Below the pieces are notes generated by a model. The model did not search any database. It saw only the letters and a list, made by a program, of their open reading frames with translations, and was not told where the DNA came from. Positions 1 through 8,731 of a DNA stretch of 64,000 nt are shown here, piece after piece. Position numbers and translations under genes: made by a program. This DNA comes from Asticcacaulis taihuensis (GTDB taxonomy: Bacteria; Pseudomonadota; Alphaproteobacteria; Caulobacterales; Caulobacteraceae). Positions within the stretch are counted from its first letter, which is position 1; every line of letters starts with the position of its first letter. The stretch is from assembly GCF_900100255.1 (NCBI RefSeq), contig NZ_FMTS01000001.1, forward strand, positions 744,001 through 808,000. The letters are read 5' to 3'.

Positions 1-548
1 GCGGTCAGGAAGGGCTTCCTGCGATCGAAGGCGGTCAGGGTCTTGACGTTCACGGCACCGGCGATAGCGTTGGCATCGTACTCGGCCGTCTGGTTCTTGA
101 TCACTTCGACCGAACCAATCAGGCCGGTCGGAATGGTGTCGACCTTCACTTCGCGCGTGTCGGTTTCTGGGGCGGCAGCGTCCTGACCGTTGATGCGAAC
201 GGCAGCCAGGGCCGGATCGAGACCACGGATAATGACATACCGCCCCTCGCCCTGATCGTCATCGACCGTAACGCCCGGCATACGTTGGACCGCTTCACCA
301 ACGTTCTGATCCGGCAGCTTACCGGCGTCATTGGCGGTGACGACTTCCTTCTTGATCTGCGAATTGTGTTGCTGCTCCAGCGCCTCGCGCTCGGCGGCGC
401 GGTGGCCGAAGACCACAACCTCGATCGGCGCCTCAGCGGCTGCCGCAGCCGTTGTCACGGTTTCCTGCGCCTGCGTCTGGCCGGCGGAAAGGGTGAATGC
501 CAGAGGCGCCACGGCGGCGCCGGCAAGCAAATATTTCATTTTCGACAT
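1..548 (-). CDS. TonB-dependent receptor, N-terminal part (C-terminus beyond the left edge)
   Basis: The minus-strand reading frame opens at the ATG at 548 (a second ATG at 539 is also possible) and stays open to the window edge. About 182 residues are visible. The first 28 or so form a signal peptide ending near AQA. The next part is a TonB plug domain: VVTANDAGKLPDQNVGEA, then RMPGVTVDDDQGEGRYVIIRG and GSVEVIKNQTAEYDANAIAG, the typical opening of Xanthomonas/Caulobacter-type receptors. Such receptors are outer-membrane beta-barrels that import large or scarce substrates using the proton motive force through TonB. The gene is divergent from a phytase with only 86 bp between them, so phytate or one of its metal or phosphate products is a reasonable guess for the substrate. 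That is inference from context. The barrel is not in the window. Confidence 0.9.
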   Translation of the reverse strand, partial: MSKMKYLLAGAAVAPLAFTLSAGQTQAQETVTTAAAAAEAPIEVVVFGHRAAEREALEQQHNSQIKKEVVTANDAGKLPDQNVGEAVQRMPGVTVDDDQGEGRYVIIRGLDPALAAVRINGQDAAAPETDTREVKVDTIPTGLIGSVEVIKNQTAEYDANAIAGAVNVKTLTAFDRRKPFLT

Positions 549-634
549 TAATAGCCCCACAATTTTAAAAATTTACAGTTTAATTTCTGCAAATTTTGGT
601 ATTACCCGGATGTGATCGCTATTAAGGACAGCAG

Positions 635-1753
635 ATGATGAATTTCAGAACGTTTTACAACAGATTTATGACAACAAACTTAGCATTTATAAGTGTTGCT
701 TGTTTATCATCATGCGCGCCTTTACATAGTGAATTGATTTCAGATTCTAAACTGATGCCACACGGGACTGGCACCCCGGTCATGGCGGCCGCCGAAACAC
801 AGGCAGTGGCCACAAAAGCGCTCGACAGCGCCGACGATCCCGAAGTCTGGGTCGATGCCAGGGATTCCCGCCGCGCCCTGATCTATGCCACCGACAAGAA
901 GGCCGGGCTTTATGTCTATGACCTGGCTGGCAAACAGGTGCAGTTCCTGCCCGTAGGCCCCATGAACAATGTCGACCTGCGCAGCGGCCTGGCGATTGAT
1001 GGTCTGCCGGAAACGGTGATTGCCGCCTCTGATCGTGTAAAGGGCGGCGCGGCCCTGTTCAGGCTTGATCTGGCAACCTTGCAAACGACTTTCTGGGGTT
1101 TCGTGCCCATGCCAACCAGCGAGGCTTACGGCTTCTGCATGGGCGTCACCAGGGACAACCAGCTTACCTTTGTCATGGTCGGCAAGGATGGCGACGTGAC
1201 GCAATCGGTCATCACCACTGAGAACGGCCAGCCCCAGGCCCGTATCGTCAGGCGATTCGCCGTCGGCACTCAGTCGGAAGGCTGCGTGGTCGATGACGCC
1301 ACAGGCCGCCTCTATATCGCCGAGGAAAACGTCGCCCTGTGGCAATATGGGCTTGATCCGGCGAGCGGCACGGCGCGCACGGCCGTGGAAACCCTGCCCT
1401 CGCAAAAGCTGGTGGCCGATATCGAGGGCCTGACCCTGCTGCGCGAGGGCGCGCACACCTTCCTGATCGCCTCTTCACAAGGCGATTCCGCCTTTGCGGT
1501 CTGGCGCGTCGAAGGCGAAACGCCAGCCTATCAGGGGCGCTTCTCGGTCTATGCCGGCAATGGCATAGACGCCGTCACCGGCACGGACGGTGTGGCGGCG
1601 CTGGGGGGGCAGGTCGGCCCCTACGGCAAGGGCGTCGTGGTTATGCAGGACGATTCCGACACCGATGGCGAAACGCCGGCCACCGCCCGCCAGCGCCAGA
1701 ACTTCAAGATCGTTGACTGGAACGAGATCGTGAAGGCCCTGAAAATGCAATAA
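635..1753 (+). CDS. 3-phytase, beta-propeller type, predicted lipoprotein
   Basis: This 372-residue protein matches the beta-propeller (alkaline, calcium-dependent) phytase family, which removes phosphates from myo-inositol hexakisphosphate. Family motifs are in order: DDPEVWVD near residue 68, NNVDLR near 113, SEGCVVDD near 214, DIEGLTL near 263, QGDSAFAVW near 283, QDDSDTDG near 339 and QNFKIVDWNEI near the C-terminus. These acidic residues bind calcium in known members. The N-terminus is a signal peptide with the lipobox LSSC around residue 27, so the enzyme should be membrane-anchored outside the cytoplasm. The start at 635 is preceded by AAGGA five bases upstream; a second ATG follows at once. 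The divergent TonB receptor suggests that hydrolysis and uptake are linked. A strong terminator follows at 1769. Confidence 0.93.
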   Translation: MMNFRTFYNRFMTTNLAFISVACLSSCAPLHSELISDSKLMPHGTGTPVMAAAETQAVATKALDSADDPEVWVDARDSRRALIYATDKKAGLYVYDLAGKQVQFLPVGPMNNVDLRSGLAIDGLPETVIAASDRVKGGAALFRLDLATLQTTFWGFVPMPTSEAYGFCMGVTRDNQLTFVMVGKDGDVTQSVITTENGQPQARIVRRFAVGTQSEGCVVDDATGRLYIAEENVALWQYGLDPASGTARTAVETLPSQKLVADIEGLTLLREGAHTFLIASSQGDSAFAVWRVEGETPAYQGRFSVYAGNGIDAVTGTDGVAALGGQVGPYGKGVVVMQDDSDTDGETPATARQRQNFKIVDWNEIVKALKMQ

Positions 1754-1768
1754 GAAGAAATACAATCG

Positions 1769-1801
1769 AAAAAGGCGGCTGCGTCATGCTGCCGCCTTTT
1801 T
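1769..1801. terminator. Bidirectional intrinsic terminator between phytase and proC
   Basis: The arms AAAAAGGCGGC (1769-1779) and GCCGCCTTTTT (1791-1801) are perfect complements with an 11-base loop. There is an A run on one side and a T run on the other, so it can end transcripts from both convergent genes. It ends two bases from the proC stop codon. Confidence 0.85.
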
Positions 1802-1802
1802 C

Positions 1803-2606
1803 CTATCCCAACTCCCTGGAGCGTTTGTGGGCCGCATCGACCGACGCCAGGATCAGTTCGTCCAGTCCCTCACCCGGCTTGCACAAAATATTGAGGGCCG
1901 CTTCCGTCGTCCCGCCTGGAGAGGCCACTTTTTTGATCAGGGCTTCCGGGTCTTCGCCGGTTTCATCGAGCAGGCGCGCTGCCGAAATCAGCGTGCCGCG
2001 CGCCAGATCGCGGGCGTGGCTGTATGACAGGCCATTGGCCCGGCCCGCCTTTTCCAGCGCCCGCACGAAGGCATAGACATAGGCCGGCCCCGAACCGGAA
2101 ACGGCGGTCGCCGAATTGATCTGGTCCTCGTCGGCCAGTTCGACCGTCTGGGCCATGGGGGCGAACAGGCCGCGCGCCGCGTCCATGCCCGCCACCGTGT
2201 CGGCATAGAGGCTGGCCACGCCCTTGCCGGTGGCCACGCCGGTGGTCGGCATGACGCGCGCCGTCGGATGGCCGGCAAACGCCTGCTTGAGCTGGGTAGT
2301 CGTCACCCCGGCCATGACCGAGACAATGACGGCAGCCTTGTCGATATTGCCATTGAGGATCTGCGCCACGGCGTGCCAGCCCTGCGGCTTGACGGCCAGG
2401 ATGATGGTTTTAGCGGAGTGCCAGATTTCGGGCAGTGGATTTAGCTTCGCGCCATCAGCGGCATAGGCTTGCGCTTCTTCACCCGGCTTCAGATCGAGGA
2501 TCATCACATCGGACGGCGTAACATGGCCCTGAACGCGAAAGCCCTTGAGGATCGAGGAGCCGAGCGCCCCGGCGCCCACAAGAAGGATCGGTTTAGCGAG
2601 ACTCAT
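1803..2606 (-). CDS. proC: Pyrroline-5-carboxylate reductase
   Basis: ProC catalyses the last step of proline synthesis, the NAD(P)H-dependent reduction of 1-pyrroline-5-carboxylate. The 267-residue protein has the full family length. An N-terminal dinucleotide-binding Rossmann motif is visible (ILLVGAGALGSSILKG, residues 7-22), then VKPQGW and the conserved SAVSGSGPAYVYAF stretch near residue 168. The C-terminal helical domain contains SPGGTTEAAL near 228, which helps form the dimer and the active site. It is the last gene of a minus-strand run (ubiK, YbjN, proC) and lies tail to tail with the phytase gene. Confidence 0.95.
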   Translation of the reverse strand: MSLAKPILLVGAGALGSSILKGFRVQGHVTPSDVMILDLKPGEEAQAYAADGAKLNPLPEIWHSAKTIILAVKPQGWHAVAQILNGNIDKAAVIVSVMAGVTTTQLKQAFAGHPTARVMPTTGVATGKGVASLYADTVAGMDAARGLFAPMAQTVELADEDQINSATAVSGSGPAYVYAFVRALEKAGRANGLSYSHARDLARGTLISAARLLDETGEDPEALIKKVASPGGTTEAALNILCKPGEGLDELILASVDAAHKRSRELG

Positions 2607-2711
2607 TTTTTGGATATCCTCAGACTGATGCGTCCGTTTTTAATAGGTTTGACGGCTCACTGGCGCAAGTGCCCGCCGGGCCGCTAAGTGATGAATTCAG
2701 GCCTCGCGCCT

Positions 2712-3257
2712 CTAAGCTTCACCCTTGGTCTCGAACAGGCAGGCAGCAAAGGCATCTGAGGCTGTGCTGACGCCCTTGAACCAGAAATCGAAAGCCGGGA
2801 AGAAACGGTCCACCGCTTCGGCGGCGCTGTTGATCATATGGGCGCTGGCCATGACCGAAGCGCGTTCCAGCGGATTGAGGGCCACTGTATGACGGAAGAT
2901 GACATCATAAACGCCCTGACCGTCCGCGGCTTCCGTATCGCGGAACACCTCGAAGTGACCGAACCAGACGTGCGAATTGACCAGGCACAGCAGTTCATAA
3001 AGCCCGCCCAGGCGATTTTCCGCCAGGGGCACGCCCACACCGCTCTCGACATCGAGCGAGCAGCACAGTTGCAGGCATTCGCCTTCCGGCCGCCACGAAA
3101 ACCACATTTCGTAGGTTCGCCAGTCACCGGCGAGCGCGAAACCAAGATCGCCTTCCGGCGTGCGCTCGAATTCCAGCCCTTCCTCGGTCAGGATGGACTC
3201 CACCATATCGAGTGGATCGAACGGGGCATCGCTGTCGAGGGTTTGGGGGGTATTCAT
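2712..3257 (-). CDS. YbjN domain-containing protein
   Basis: This 181-residue acidic, soluble protein has no signal peptide. It fits the YbjN family: DPLDMVESILTEEGLEFER near the start, an aromatic-rich central sheet (WRTYEMWFSWRPEGECLQ) and a C-terminal helix after NPLERASVMASAHMI. YbjN-like proteins resemble type III secretion chaperones in fold. They have been linked to stress and motility phenotypes, but their biochemical role is not settled. The gene sits 19 bp downstream of ubiK on the same strand and 105 bp before proC, an arrangement I recall as common in Caulobacterales. The family call is good; no specific function is claimed. Confidence 0.85.
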   Translation of the reverse strand: MNTPQTLDSDAPFDPLDMVESILTEEGLEFERTPEGDLGFALAGDWRTYEMWFSWRPEGECLQLCCSLDVESGVGVPLAENRLGGLYELLCLVNSHVWFGHFEVFRDTEAADGQGVYDVIFRHTVALNPLERASVMASAHMINSAAEAVDRFFPAFDFWFKGVSTASDAFAACLFETKGEA

Positions 3258-3276
3258 GTAAACTCGTCTGTAAAAA

Positions 3277-3540
3277 TTAGTCTTGCGGCACTTCGGTGTC
3301 CGGCTTCACGCCCTTGCCCTTCGGCTTGACCGACAAGGCCGCGACCGCCGCGCGCAGCTCAGCCACTTCGGCCCGCAGCGCATCCAGCTCATCGCGGCGC
3401 ACCAGGTCCATGTCGGCAACGAAGCGATCGCCCTGGGCACGGAAGGCCGCCTTGGCCTCCTCACCGGCGGCCTGGGCCAGCGACATGGCGCCCGTGGTCA
3501 TCTTGGCCAGTTCGTCGAGGAAGGGATTTTGGCTTTGCAT
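3277..3540 (-). CDS. ubiK: Accessory factor UbiK family protein (BMFP/YqiC type)
   Basis: This is an 87-residue coiled-coil protein that starts MQSQNPFLDELAKM. The ATG at 3540 is preferred to an in-frame GTG at 3549 because it has GGAG at a suitable distance. It has an amphipathic N-terminal helix, a central alanine-rich helix and the conserved heptad segment RRDELDALRAEVAELRAAV. In enterobacteria UbiK binds UbiJ and membrane lipids and is needed for efficient aerobic ubiquinone synthesis. The C-terminal tail here is lysine-rich and variable. Its place between YbjN/proC and the divergent lgt gene is consistent with other alphaproteobacteria, as far as I recall. Confidence 0.85.
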   Translation of the reverse strand: MQSQNPFLDELAKMTTGAMSLAQAAGEEAKAAFRAQGDRFVADMDLVRRDELDALRAEVAELRAAVAALSVKPKGKGVKPDTEVPQD

Positions 3541-3769
3541 CGCGGGCACTCCGAAGAAATAAGACGCTGTCTATATAGGCGCTTATCTCATTTCCGACAA
3601 ACTTTTCATGATTCTGGCGATACCGCTTCTCTTTTGTGGCGACGAGTCACAGCAGAGTTGTTAATAGGCAATCATTATGCGCTCAGAGGCCGCGCAGGCT
3701 CCTCGCATATGCTCGGACGGGCACCTGCCCTTGCCGAAGTCGATGACTTCGGAAACATTTGGAGATGAC

Positions 3770-4681
3770 ATGCCCTTGAACATGCCGAATATCGATCCGG
3801 TTCTTCTCCATCTGGGGCCGCTGGAAATTCGCTGGTATGCCCTCGCCTATATTGCCGGCATTGTCTGCGGCTGGCTCTATATCGCGGCGCTGATAAAGAA
3901 GGAAAGTCTCTGGGCGCCGCGCCGCGCGCCGGTCAGCAGTACGCAGCTTGATGACCTGATCCTGTGGATCACCCTCGGCATCATCATTGGCGGCCGCGTC
4001 GGCTATATCCTCTTCTATGATGCCTCGATCATCTGGAAACAGCCGCTGGAAGTCTTCATGATCCAGCATGGCGGCATGTCGTTCCACGGCGGCTTCACCG
4101 GTGTGGCGGTGGCCACCATACTCTATTGCCGCGCCCAGAAATTTTCCCTGCCGCGAATGCTCAACCTCGGCGACCTGCTGGCCTGCGCCGCGCCGATCGG
4201 CCTGTTCTTCGGCCGTCTCGCCAACTTCATCAATGGCGAACTGTGGGGCCGCGTTACCCATGTGCCGTGGGGCATGGTTTTCTGCAACCAGTATATCGAG
4301 AAGCAGTATAACGACATCTGCCCGGCCGGTCTGGAACCCCGCCATCCCAGCCAGCTTTATGAAGCGCTCGGCGAAGGTTTGCTGCTGTTCATCCTGTTGT
4401 GGGTTCTGGCGAGCGTCTATCGCAAGTTCAACCGTCCCGGCCTGATCATGGGCACCTTCATTGCTGGTTACGGCCTTATCCGCATCCTGCTGGAAAATGT
4501 CCGCGAACCTGACGCGCAGATGCTGCCCTTCTTCAAGAACATCATCACAATGGGACAATCGCTTTCCCTGGTCATGGTGGCGGTCGGCGGCTTCCTGATC
4601 TGGCGCGCCCTCAAAACGCCCGTGCCTGAGCCCGAAGCCGAGCCTGAAGCGCCTGTCGAGACCACCGATCTTGATGGCTAG
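3770..4681 (+). CDS. lgt: Prolipoprotein diacylglyceryl transferase
   Basis: Lgt attaches diacylglycerol from phosphatidylglycerol to the lipobox cysteine of prolipoproteins in the inner membrane, the first step of lipoprotein maturation. The 303-residue protein has about seven membrane segments. It carries the family motifs HGGMSFHGG near residue 97 and FGRLANFINGELWGR near 145, which contain the residues that bind and transfer the lipid. I chose the ATG at 3770 because GGAG lies five bases before it and the protein then has normal family length; an in-frame frame extends upstream to 3677 without support. The last 30 residues are proline- and glutamate-rich. The stop overlaps the start of the next gene by eight bases, which points to translational coupling. 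Confidence 0.95.
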   Translation: MPLNMPNIDPVLLHLGPLEIRWYALAYIAGIVCGWLYIAALIKKESLWAPRRAPVSSTQLDDLILWITLGIIIGGRVGYILFYDASIIWKQPLEVFMIQHGGMSFHGGFTGVAVATILYCRAQKFSLPRMLNLGDLLACAAPIGLFFGRLANFINGELWGRVTHVPWGMVFCNQYIEKQYNDICPAGLEPRHPSQLYEALGEGLLLFILLWVLASVYRKFNRPGLIMGTFIAGYGLIRILLENVREPDAQMLPFFKNIITMGQSLSLVMVAVGGFLIWRALKTPVPEPEAEPEAPVETTDLDG

Positions 4682-5750
4682 TTCACTGAAAGACCGGTTG
4701 ATCGAGCAGATCACGCTTGAGGGCCCGATGCCGGTGGATGCCTATATGGCCCGCTGTCTGCTCGATCCGATCGACGGCTACTACACAAAACACGCCACCC
4801 TCGGTGCGGACGGCGATTTCATCACCGCGCCGCTGGTATCGCAGATGTTCGGTGAGATGCTCGGCGTCTGGGTGGCACAGACCTGGCTGTCGATGGGATC
4901 GCCCTCGCCTTTCCGGCTCGTCGAGATCGGCGGGGGCGACGGCACCCTGATGAGCGATATCCTGCGCGTCGCCGAACGTGTGCCCGGCCTGCGCGAAGCC
5001 GTTCGAGTCACGATGGTCGAAATTTCCCCACACCTGCGCGCCCTGCAAGGCCAAAAAGTGCCGGACGCCGCCTTCTTGTCCTCTCTGGATGGTGTGGCCG
5101 AAGACCTGCCGGTCATTGTGATCGCCAACGAATTGCTCGACTGTTTGCCGGCGCGGCAATTCATCCGTACCGAGACCGGTTGGTTCGAGCGCTGCGTCGG
5201 CCTGCAGGACGGTGCGCTCGCCTTTGGGCTTGTCCCGGCAGGTCAGGACTTTGTCCCGCCCTTCGATGCTGCCATCGGCGATCTGGTGGAAATATCGCTC
5301 GCTCAGACCCGGCTGGCCGAAAACCTGGCCCTGCTGATCAAAAAGACCAGCGGCGCTGCACTGCTGATCGATTACGGACGTGATCGCCCTGGACCTGGGG
5401 ATACATTGCAGGCGCTTTACCGGCACCAAAAGCACGACCAGCTTGAAGCGCCCGGTGCGCATGACCTGACAGTCTGGGCCGATTTCCCGGCGGTCGCGGG
5501 GACGGCAGCGAGGACTGGCGTCACCGTCAGCTCCATCGTTACCCAGCGCGATTTTCTGGCACGCCTCGGCATCGACGCCCGTCACGCGGCGCTCCGTGAA
5601 CGCAATCGTGATCAGGCCGAAAGACTCCAGCGCCAGTACGACCGGCTCATGGCGCCGGACCAGATGGGCACGCTATTCAAGGTGCTTGGCCTGGCATTCC
5701 CGGACAGCGTTAACCTCTTCGCGCTTGAAGCGAACGAGACCGCCCTGTAG
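4674..5750 (+). CDS. SAM-dependent methyltransferase, MidA/NDUFAF7 family
   Basis: This 358-residue protein belongs to the MidA/NDUFAF7 family. The mitochondrial member dimethylates an arginine of the complex I subunit NDUFS2 during assembly. Visible are the N-terminal family block GPMPVDAYMARCLLDP, then YYTKHATLGADGDFITAP, and the SAM-binding loop LVEIGGGDGTLMSDI near residue 84, followed by NELLDCLPARQF near 150. The ATG at 4674 lies inside the end of lgt; a TTG directly before it is the only alternative nearby. The lgt-midA-pgeF order makes a short operon. A bacterial role in NADH dehydrogenase assembly is plausible but inferred from mitochondria. Confidence 0.88.
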   Translation: MASSLKDRLIEQITLEGPMPVDAYMARCLLDPIDGYYTKHATLGADGDFITAPLVSQMFGEMLGVWVAQTWLSMGSPSPFRLVEIGGGDGTLMSDILRVAERVPGLREAVRVTMVEISPHLRALQGQKVPDAAFLSSLDGVAEDLPVIVIANELLDCLPARQFIRTETGWFERCVGLQDGALAFGLVPAGQDFVPPFDAAIGDLVEISLAQTRLAENLALLIKKTSGAALLIDYGRDRPGPGDTLQALYRHQKHDQLEAPGAHDLTVWADFPAVAGTAARTGVTVSSIVTQRDFLARLGIDARHAALRERNRDQAERLQRQYDRLMAPDQMGTLFKVLGLAFPDSVNLFALEANETAL

Positions 5751-5912
5751 GATAAAAACAGGCGCAAAAAGAGCCTTTTAAATCGCCGGCGGACACAAAA
5801 CCGCCGCAGCCGTCCGCCTTGATGACGGCGCCAAACACAGACATTCCCAAGCTTAAGTCGCGGCCCTAAGGCTTTGCGATTATGGCTCTTTTTACAGTAA
5901 CAGGTTTTTCTT

Positions 5913-6692
5913 ATGTCCTTGCTGCCTTCGCGTATCCTGCACCCGCTTCTCGATCTCGCCCAGATTCAACACGGCTTCTTCACCCGTCATGGCGGCGTAT
6001 CGCAGGACCTCTATGGCAGCCTCAATCTCGGCCTCGGCTCAAAGGACGATCAGGACGCCGTGATGGAAAACCGTCGGCGCGTGGCTTCGTCGTTCGGCCG
6101 TCCGGAAAACTATCTGCTCAGCCTTTATCAGGTCCATTCCGCTATCGCGCTCAAGGTCAATGAACCCTTCACCGGCGAACGCCCCGAAGCCGATGGCCTG
6201 GTGACCGCCCGCGCCGGCATTGTTCTTTCCGCACTCTCCGCCGATTGCGCGCCGATCCTGTTCTGCGATCCGCAAAGCCGCGTGGTCGGATCGTGTCATG
6301 CCGGCTGGAAGGGCGCGCTCGGCGGCGTTATCGAGGCCACGCTCAAGGCCATGGCCCAGCAGGGCGCCAAGACGGACCGCATCCGCGCCGTTATCGGCCC
6401 GTGCATCCAGCAGGCGTCCTATGAGGTCAGCGCCGATTACGAAGCGACCTTCGTGAAGGAAGACCCGGAATCGAAAGCCTTCTTCATTCAGGCCAATGAC
6501 CTCGACAAGCGGATGTTCGATCTGCCCGGCTACTGCCTGATGCGCCTGAAGCGCGCCGGCTGCGCAGAAACAGCCTCCACCGGCCACGACACCTGCGCCG
6601 ACGCGGCCCAGTTCTATTCCAACCGCCGCGCCGTCAAGACCGGCGAGCCGGATTACGGCCGTCTGATCTCGTGCATCATGATCCGGGCCTGA
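5913..6692 (+). CDS. pgeF: Peptidoglycan editing factor PgeF (YfiH/laccase-domain family)
   Basis: This 259-residue protein is of the PgeF (YfiH, formerly 'multicopper oxidase/laccase domain') family. These cytoplasmic enzymes remove wrongly incorporated L-Ser from UDP-MurNAc precursors; some relatives have purine nucleoside activity. The metal-site signature is present: YQVHSA near residue 72, SADCAPILF near 110 and SCHAGWKGALGG near 129, then GPCI near 164. The N-terminal block HGFFTRHGGVSQ is also conserved. The 162 bp before it contain a weak RBS and no terminator, so the gene may still belong to the lgt transcript. Confidence 0.92.
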   Translation: MSLLPSRILHPLLDLAQIQHGFFTRHGGVSQDLYGSLNLGLGSKDDQDAVMENRRRVASSFGRPENYLLSLYQVHSAIALKVNEPFTGERPEADGLVTARAGIVLSALSADCAPILFCDPQSRVVGSCHAGWKGALGGVIEATLKAMAQQGAKTDRIRAVIGPCIQQASYEVSADYEATFVKEDPESKAFFIQANDLDKRMFDLPGYCLMRLKRAGCAETASTGHDTCADAAQFYSNRRAVKTGEPDYGRLISCIMIRA

Positions 6693-7505
6693 TCAGCGCT
6701 TGACGGTGCAACTGGTGCGCTGCGGATCGACGATGTGGACATCGCGCGCATCCCGGTTCTCGTCGCGCTCGAAATAGACCGCCGGCTGGCCCGATTTGTC
6801 GGGCTGGAGGTGACCGATTGCGCCGGCGAACTGGCCGCTGGTCAGGCGGATCGTGTCGCCTGGGCCGCGCACCCATTTGCCGGATGTATTCGCGGTCGTA
6901 TAAGTGCCCTGCGGACTGAGTTGCAGAAAGCCCATGTTGGAGTAACGCAGTTCGTAGTGGTAGTCCTGTCCGGCCACGACGCCGCCCATGCGCTCCATCC
7001 AGGCACAGGTCAGCCGGCCTTTCGGCACAATGCCAGCCTTCGGCACGGCGCCCGGCGCCTTGAAGGCCAGTGCGCCAGAGACATAGCCGCTAACCGAATA
7101 GACTTCACCGGTCGGGATGAAGGCATTGAGATAACCGCCGATGCCGTTTGATGTACATGGCCCCGACAGTTCAACATGGGTCCGGTCCTGCTCCGAATAA
7201 AAAACGCATCGGCTGTTTTCGAGGTAAGACCGGTTGGCGATCAGGGGCAGGCTTACCGTCTGTCCCTGGATCACGACCGTCGAACTGCCGGTGAACCGAC
7301 CGGCCTTGAGAACCGCCGTGACCGACCAGGTGCCCAGCGGACGACCGTCACGATCCGTCAGGACACCATTGCCGGTGACCGCACCCATATTGGCGGTAAC
7401 CGGCATGCCCGGTGACGGTTGCGGCACAGCGGCCATAGCCGGCAAGGCGGCAAGACAGATGGCGCCCCAGAAGGCGGCCGAGGTATAAAGGTATGATTTG
7501 CGCAT
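6693..7505 (-). CDS. Secreted protein of unknown function
   Basis: I do not recognise a named family for this 270-residue protein. The ATG at 7505 follows a strong GGGGGAGG site and starts a clear signal peptide, cleaved near AMAA (residue 25). The mature part looks all-beta. It has an internal pair of cysteines in the middle (RCVFYSEQ and GPCTSNG) and another pair, LTCAWME and TSCTVKR, near the end. The segment GKWVRGPGDTIRLTSGQF resembles short beta-repeat modules seen in many exported alphaproteobacterial proteins. It is convergent with pgeF (no gap) and divergent from prs. A periplasmic or surface location is likely. No function is proposed. Confidence 0.8.
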   Translation of the reverse strand: MRKSYLYTSAAFWGAICLAALPAMAAVPQPSPGMPVTANMGAVTGNGVLTDRDGRPLGTWSVTAVLKAGRFTGSSTVVIQGQTVSLPLIANRSYLENSRCVFYSEQDRTHVELSGPCTSNGIGGYLNAFIPTGEVYSVSGYVSGALAFKAPGAVPKAGIVPKGRLTCAWMERMGGVVAGQDYHYELRYSNMGFLQLSPQGTYTTANTSGKWVRGPGDTIRLTSGQFAGAIGHLQPDKSGQPAVYFERDENRDARDVHIVDPQRTSCTVKR

Positions 7506-7644
7506 GGAATCCTCCCCCTTGATTATCCGATATCTAATCCACAAACCGCCCCCCGCAACAAGTCCAGAACCCGCAATCCGCCTCCCTCTCAGTGAGGCCC
7601 TTCGCAGAGACCCGCAATTTTTAACTATTTACGACGTTTAGGTC

Positions 7645-7672
7645 TTGAACCGCCGCTTTCACCTGCTAAAAG
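7645..7672 (+). promoter_or_regulatory. Candidate housekeeping promoter of prs
   Basis: TTGAAC (7645-7650) and GCTAAAAG (7665-7672) are separated by 14 bases. This fits the Caulobacter vegetative sigma consensus (TTGACgs, N10-14, GCTAnAwC) well. Transcription would start near 7679, about 40 bases before the chosen prs start. Confidence 0.5.
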
Positions 7673-7720
7673 CCGCGTCATATGACCAATCCCCACAAAG
7701 CAGCTACGGGAAAGCCCACC

Positions 7721-8656
7721 ATGAAATTGCTCTCCGCCAATTCCAACCGGACTCTGGCCCAGAATATCGGTGATTATCTCGACATGCCGCTGTGCAAGGC
7801 GCGCGTTCAGCGCTTTGCCGACAACGAAATATTCGTCACCATCGATGAGAACGTCCGCGGCGAGGACGTCTTCGTCATCCAGTCGACCAGTTTCCCGGCC
7901 AATGACAACCTGATGGAACTGCTGATCTGCATTGACGCCCTGACCCGCGCCTCGGCCAAGCGCATCACTGCCGTGATCCCCTATTTCGGCTATGCTCGCC
8001 AGGACCGCAAGACCGGCGGTCGTACGCCTATCTCGGCCAAGCTGGTCGCCAACCTGATCACCCGCGCCGGCGCCCACCGCGTGCTGACCATGGACCTGCA
8101 CGCCGGCCAGATTCAGGGGTTCTTCGATATCCCGACCGACAACCTGGTCGCCATCCCCTTCATGGCCAAGGATATCCAGGCCAATTACAAGAATTCGGCC
8201 GACCTGATGATCGTATCGCCCGATGTCGGCGGCGTGGTCCGCGCCCGCGCCCTGGCTGATCGCCTCGGCGGCGACCTGGCAATTGTCGACAAGCGCCGCC
8301 CGCGCGCCGGCGAGTCCGAAGTCATGAACATCATCGGTGACGTCACCGGCCGCGACTGCATCCTGTTCGATGATATTGTCGATTCTGGCGGCACCCTGGT
8401 CAATGCGGCCAAGGCGATCCTGGAACGCGGCGCCACCTCGGTTTCCGCCTATATCAGCCACGGCGTGCTTTCGGGCGAGGCCATCAACCGCGTCGACAAG
8501 TCCGTCCTTAAGGAATTAGTGATCACCGACTCGATCGAGGCCCCGGAAGCCATCCGCAATCATCCGAAGGTCCGCATTGTCGGCGTGGCCCCGCTGATCG
8601 GCGAAGCGATCCGGCGCATCGCCAACGAAGAATCCGTATCGAAACTGTTCGACTGA
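7721..8656 (+). CDS. prs: Ribose-phosphate pyrophosphokinase
   Basis: Prs makes PRPP from ribose 5-phosphate and ATP for nucleotide, histidine and tryptophan synthesis. The 311-residue protein is the usual class I length. It shows [16 protein letters not shown] near residue 37, the flexible loop [15 protein letters not shown] near 96, [14 protein letters not shown] near 124 and the PRPP-binding loop [14 protein letters not shown] near 213. I start at 7721 ([10 protein letters not shown]), which matches family length; the in-frame ATG at 7682 lies almost at the predicted transcription start. The 3' end of the gene is repeated just downstream (see 8687-8731). The upstream neighbour is divergent. 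Confidence 0.95.
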   Translation: MKLLSANSNRTLAQNIGDYLDMPLCKARVQRFADNEIFVTIDENVRGEDVFVIQSTSFPANDNLMELLICIDALTRASAKRITAVIPYFGYARQDRKTGGRTPISAKLVANLITRAGAHRVLTMDLHAGQIQGFFDIPTDNLVAIPFMAKDIQANYKNSADLMIVSPDVGGVVRARALADRLGGDLAIVDKRRPRAGESEVMNIIGDVTGRDCILFDDIVDSGGTLVNAAKAILERGATSVSAYISHGVLSGEAINRVDKSVLKELVITDSIEAPEAIRNHPKVRIVGVAPLIGEAIRRIANEESVSKLFD

Positions 8657-8686
8657 TGCGTCGGATCGTTTGTTAGGCTTCTTGGC

Positions 8687-8731
8687 CGCCGCATCGCCAA
8701 CGAAGAATCCGTCTCCAAGCTGTTCGACTAG
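8687..8731 (+). pseudogene. Second, diverged copy of the last 14 codons and stop of prs
   Basis: These 45 bases encode [14 protein letters not shown] and a stop, exactly the C-terminus of prs (8612-8656). The two copies differ only at third codon positions (CGG/CGC, GTA/GTC, TCG/TCC, AAA/AAG) and in the stop (TGA/TAG). The copy is in the same frame, 75 bases downstream of the first. The intervening 30 bases (8657-8686) do not resemble the rest of prs. It looks like the leftover 3' end of another prs allele. Confidence 0.75.
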
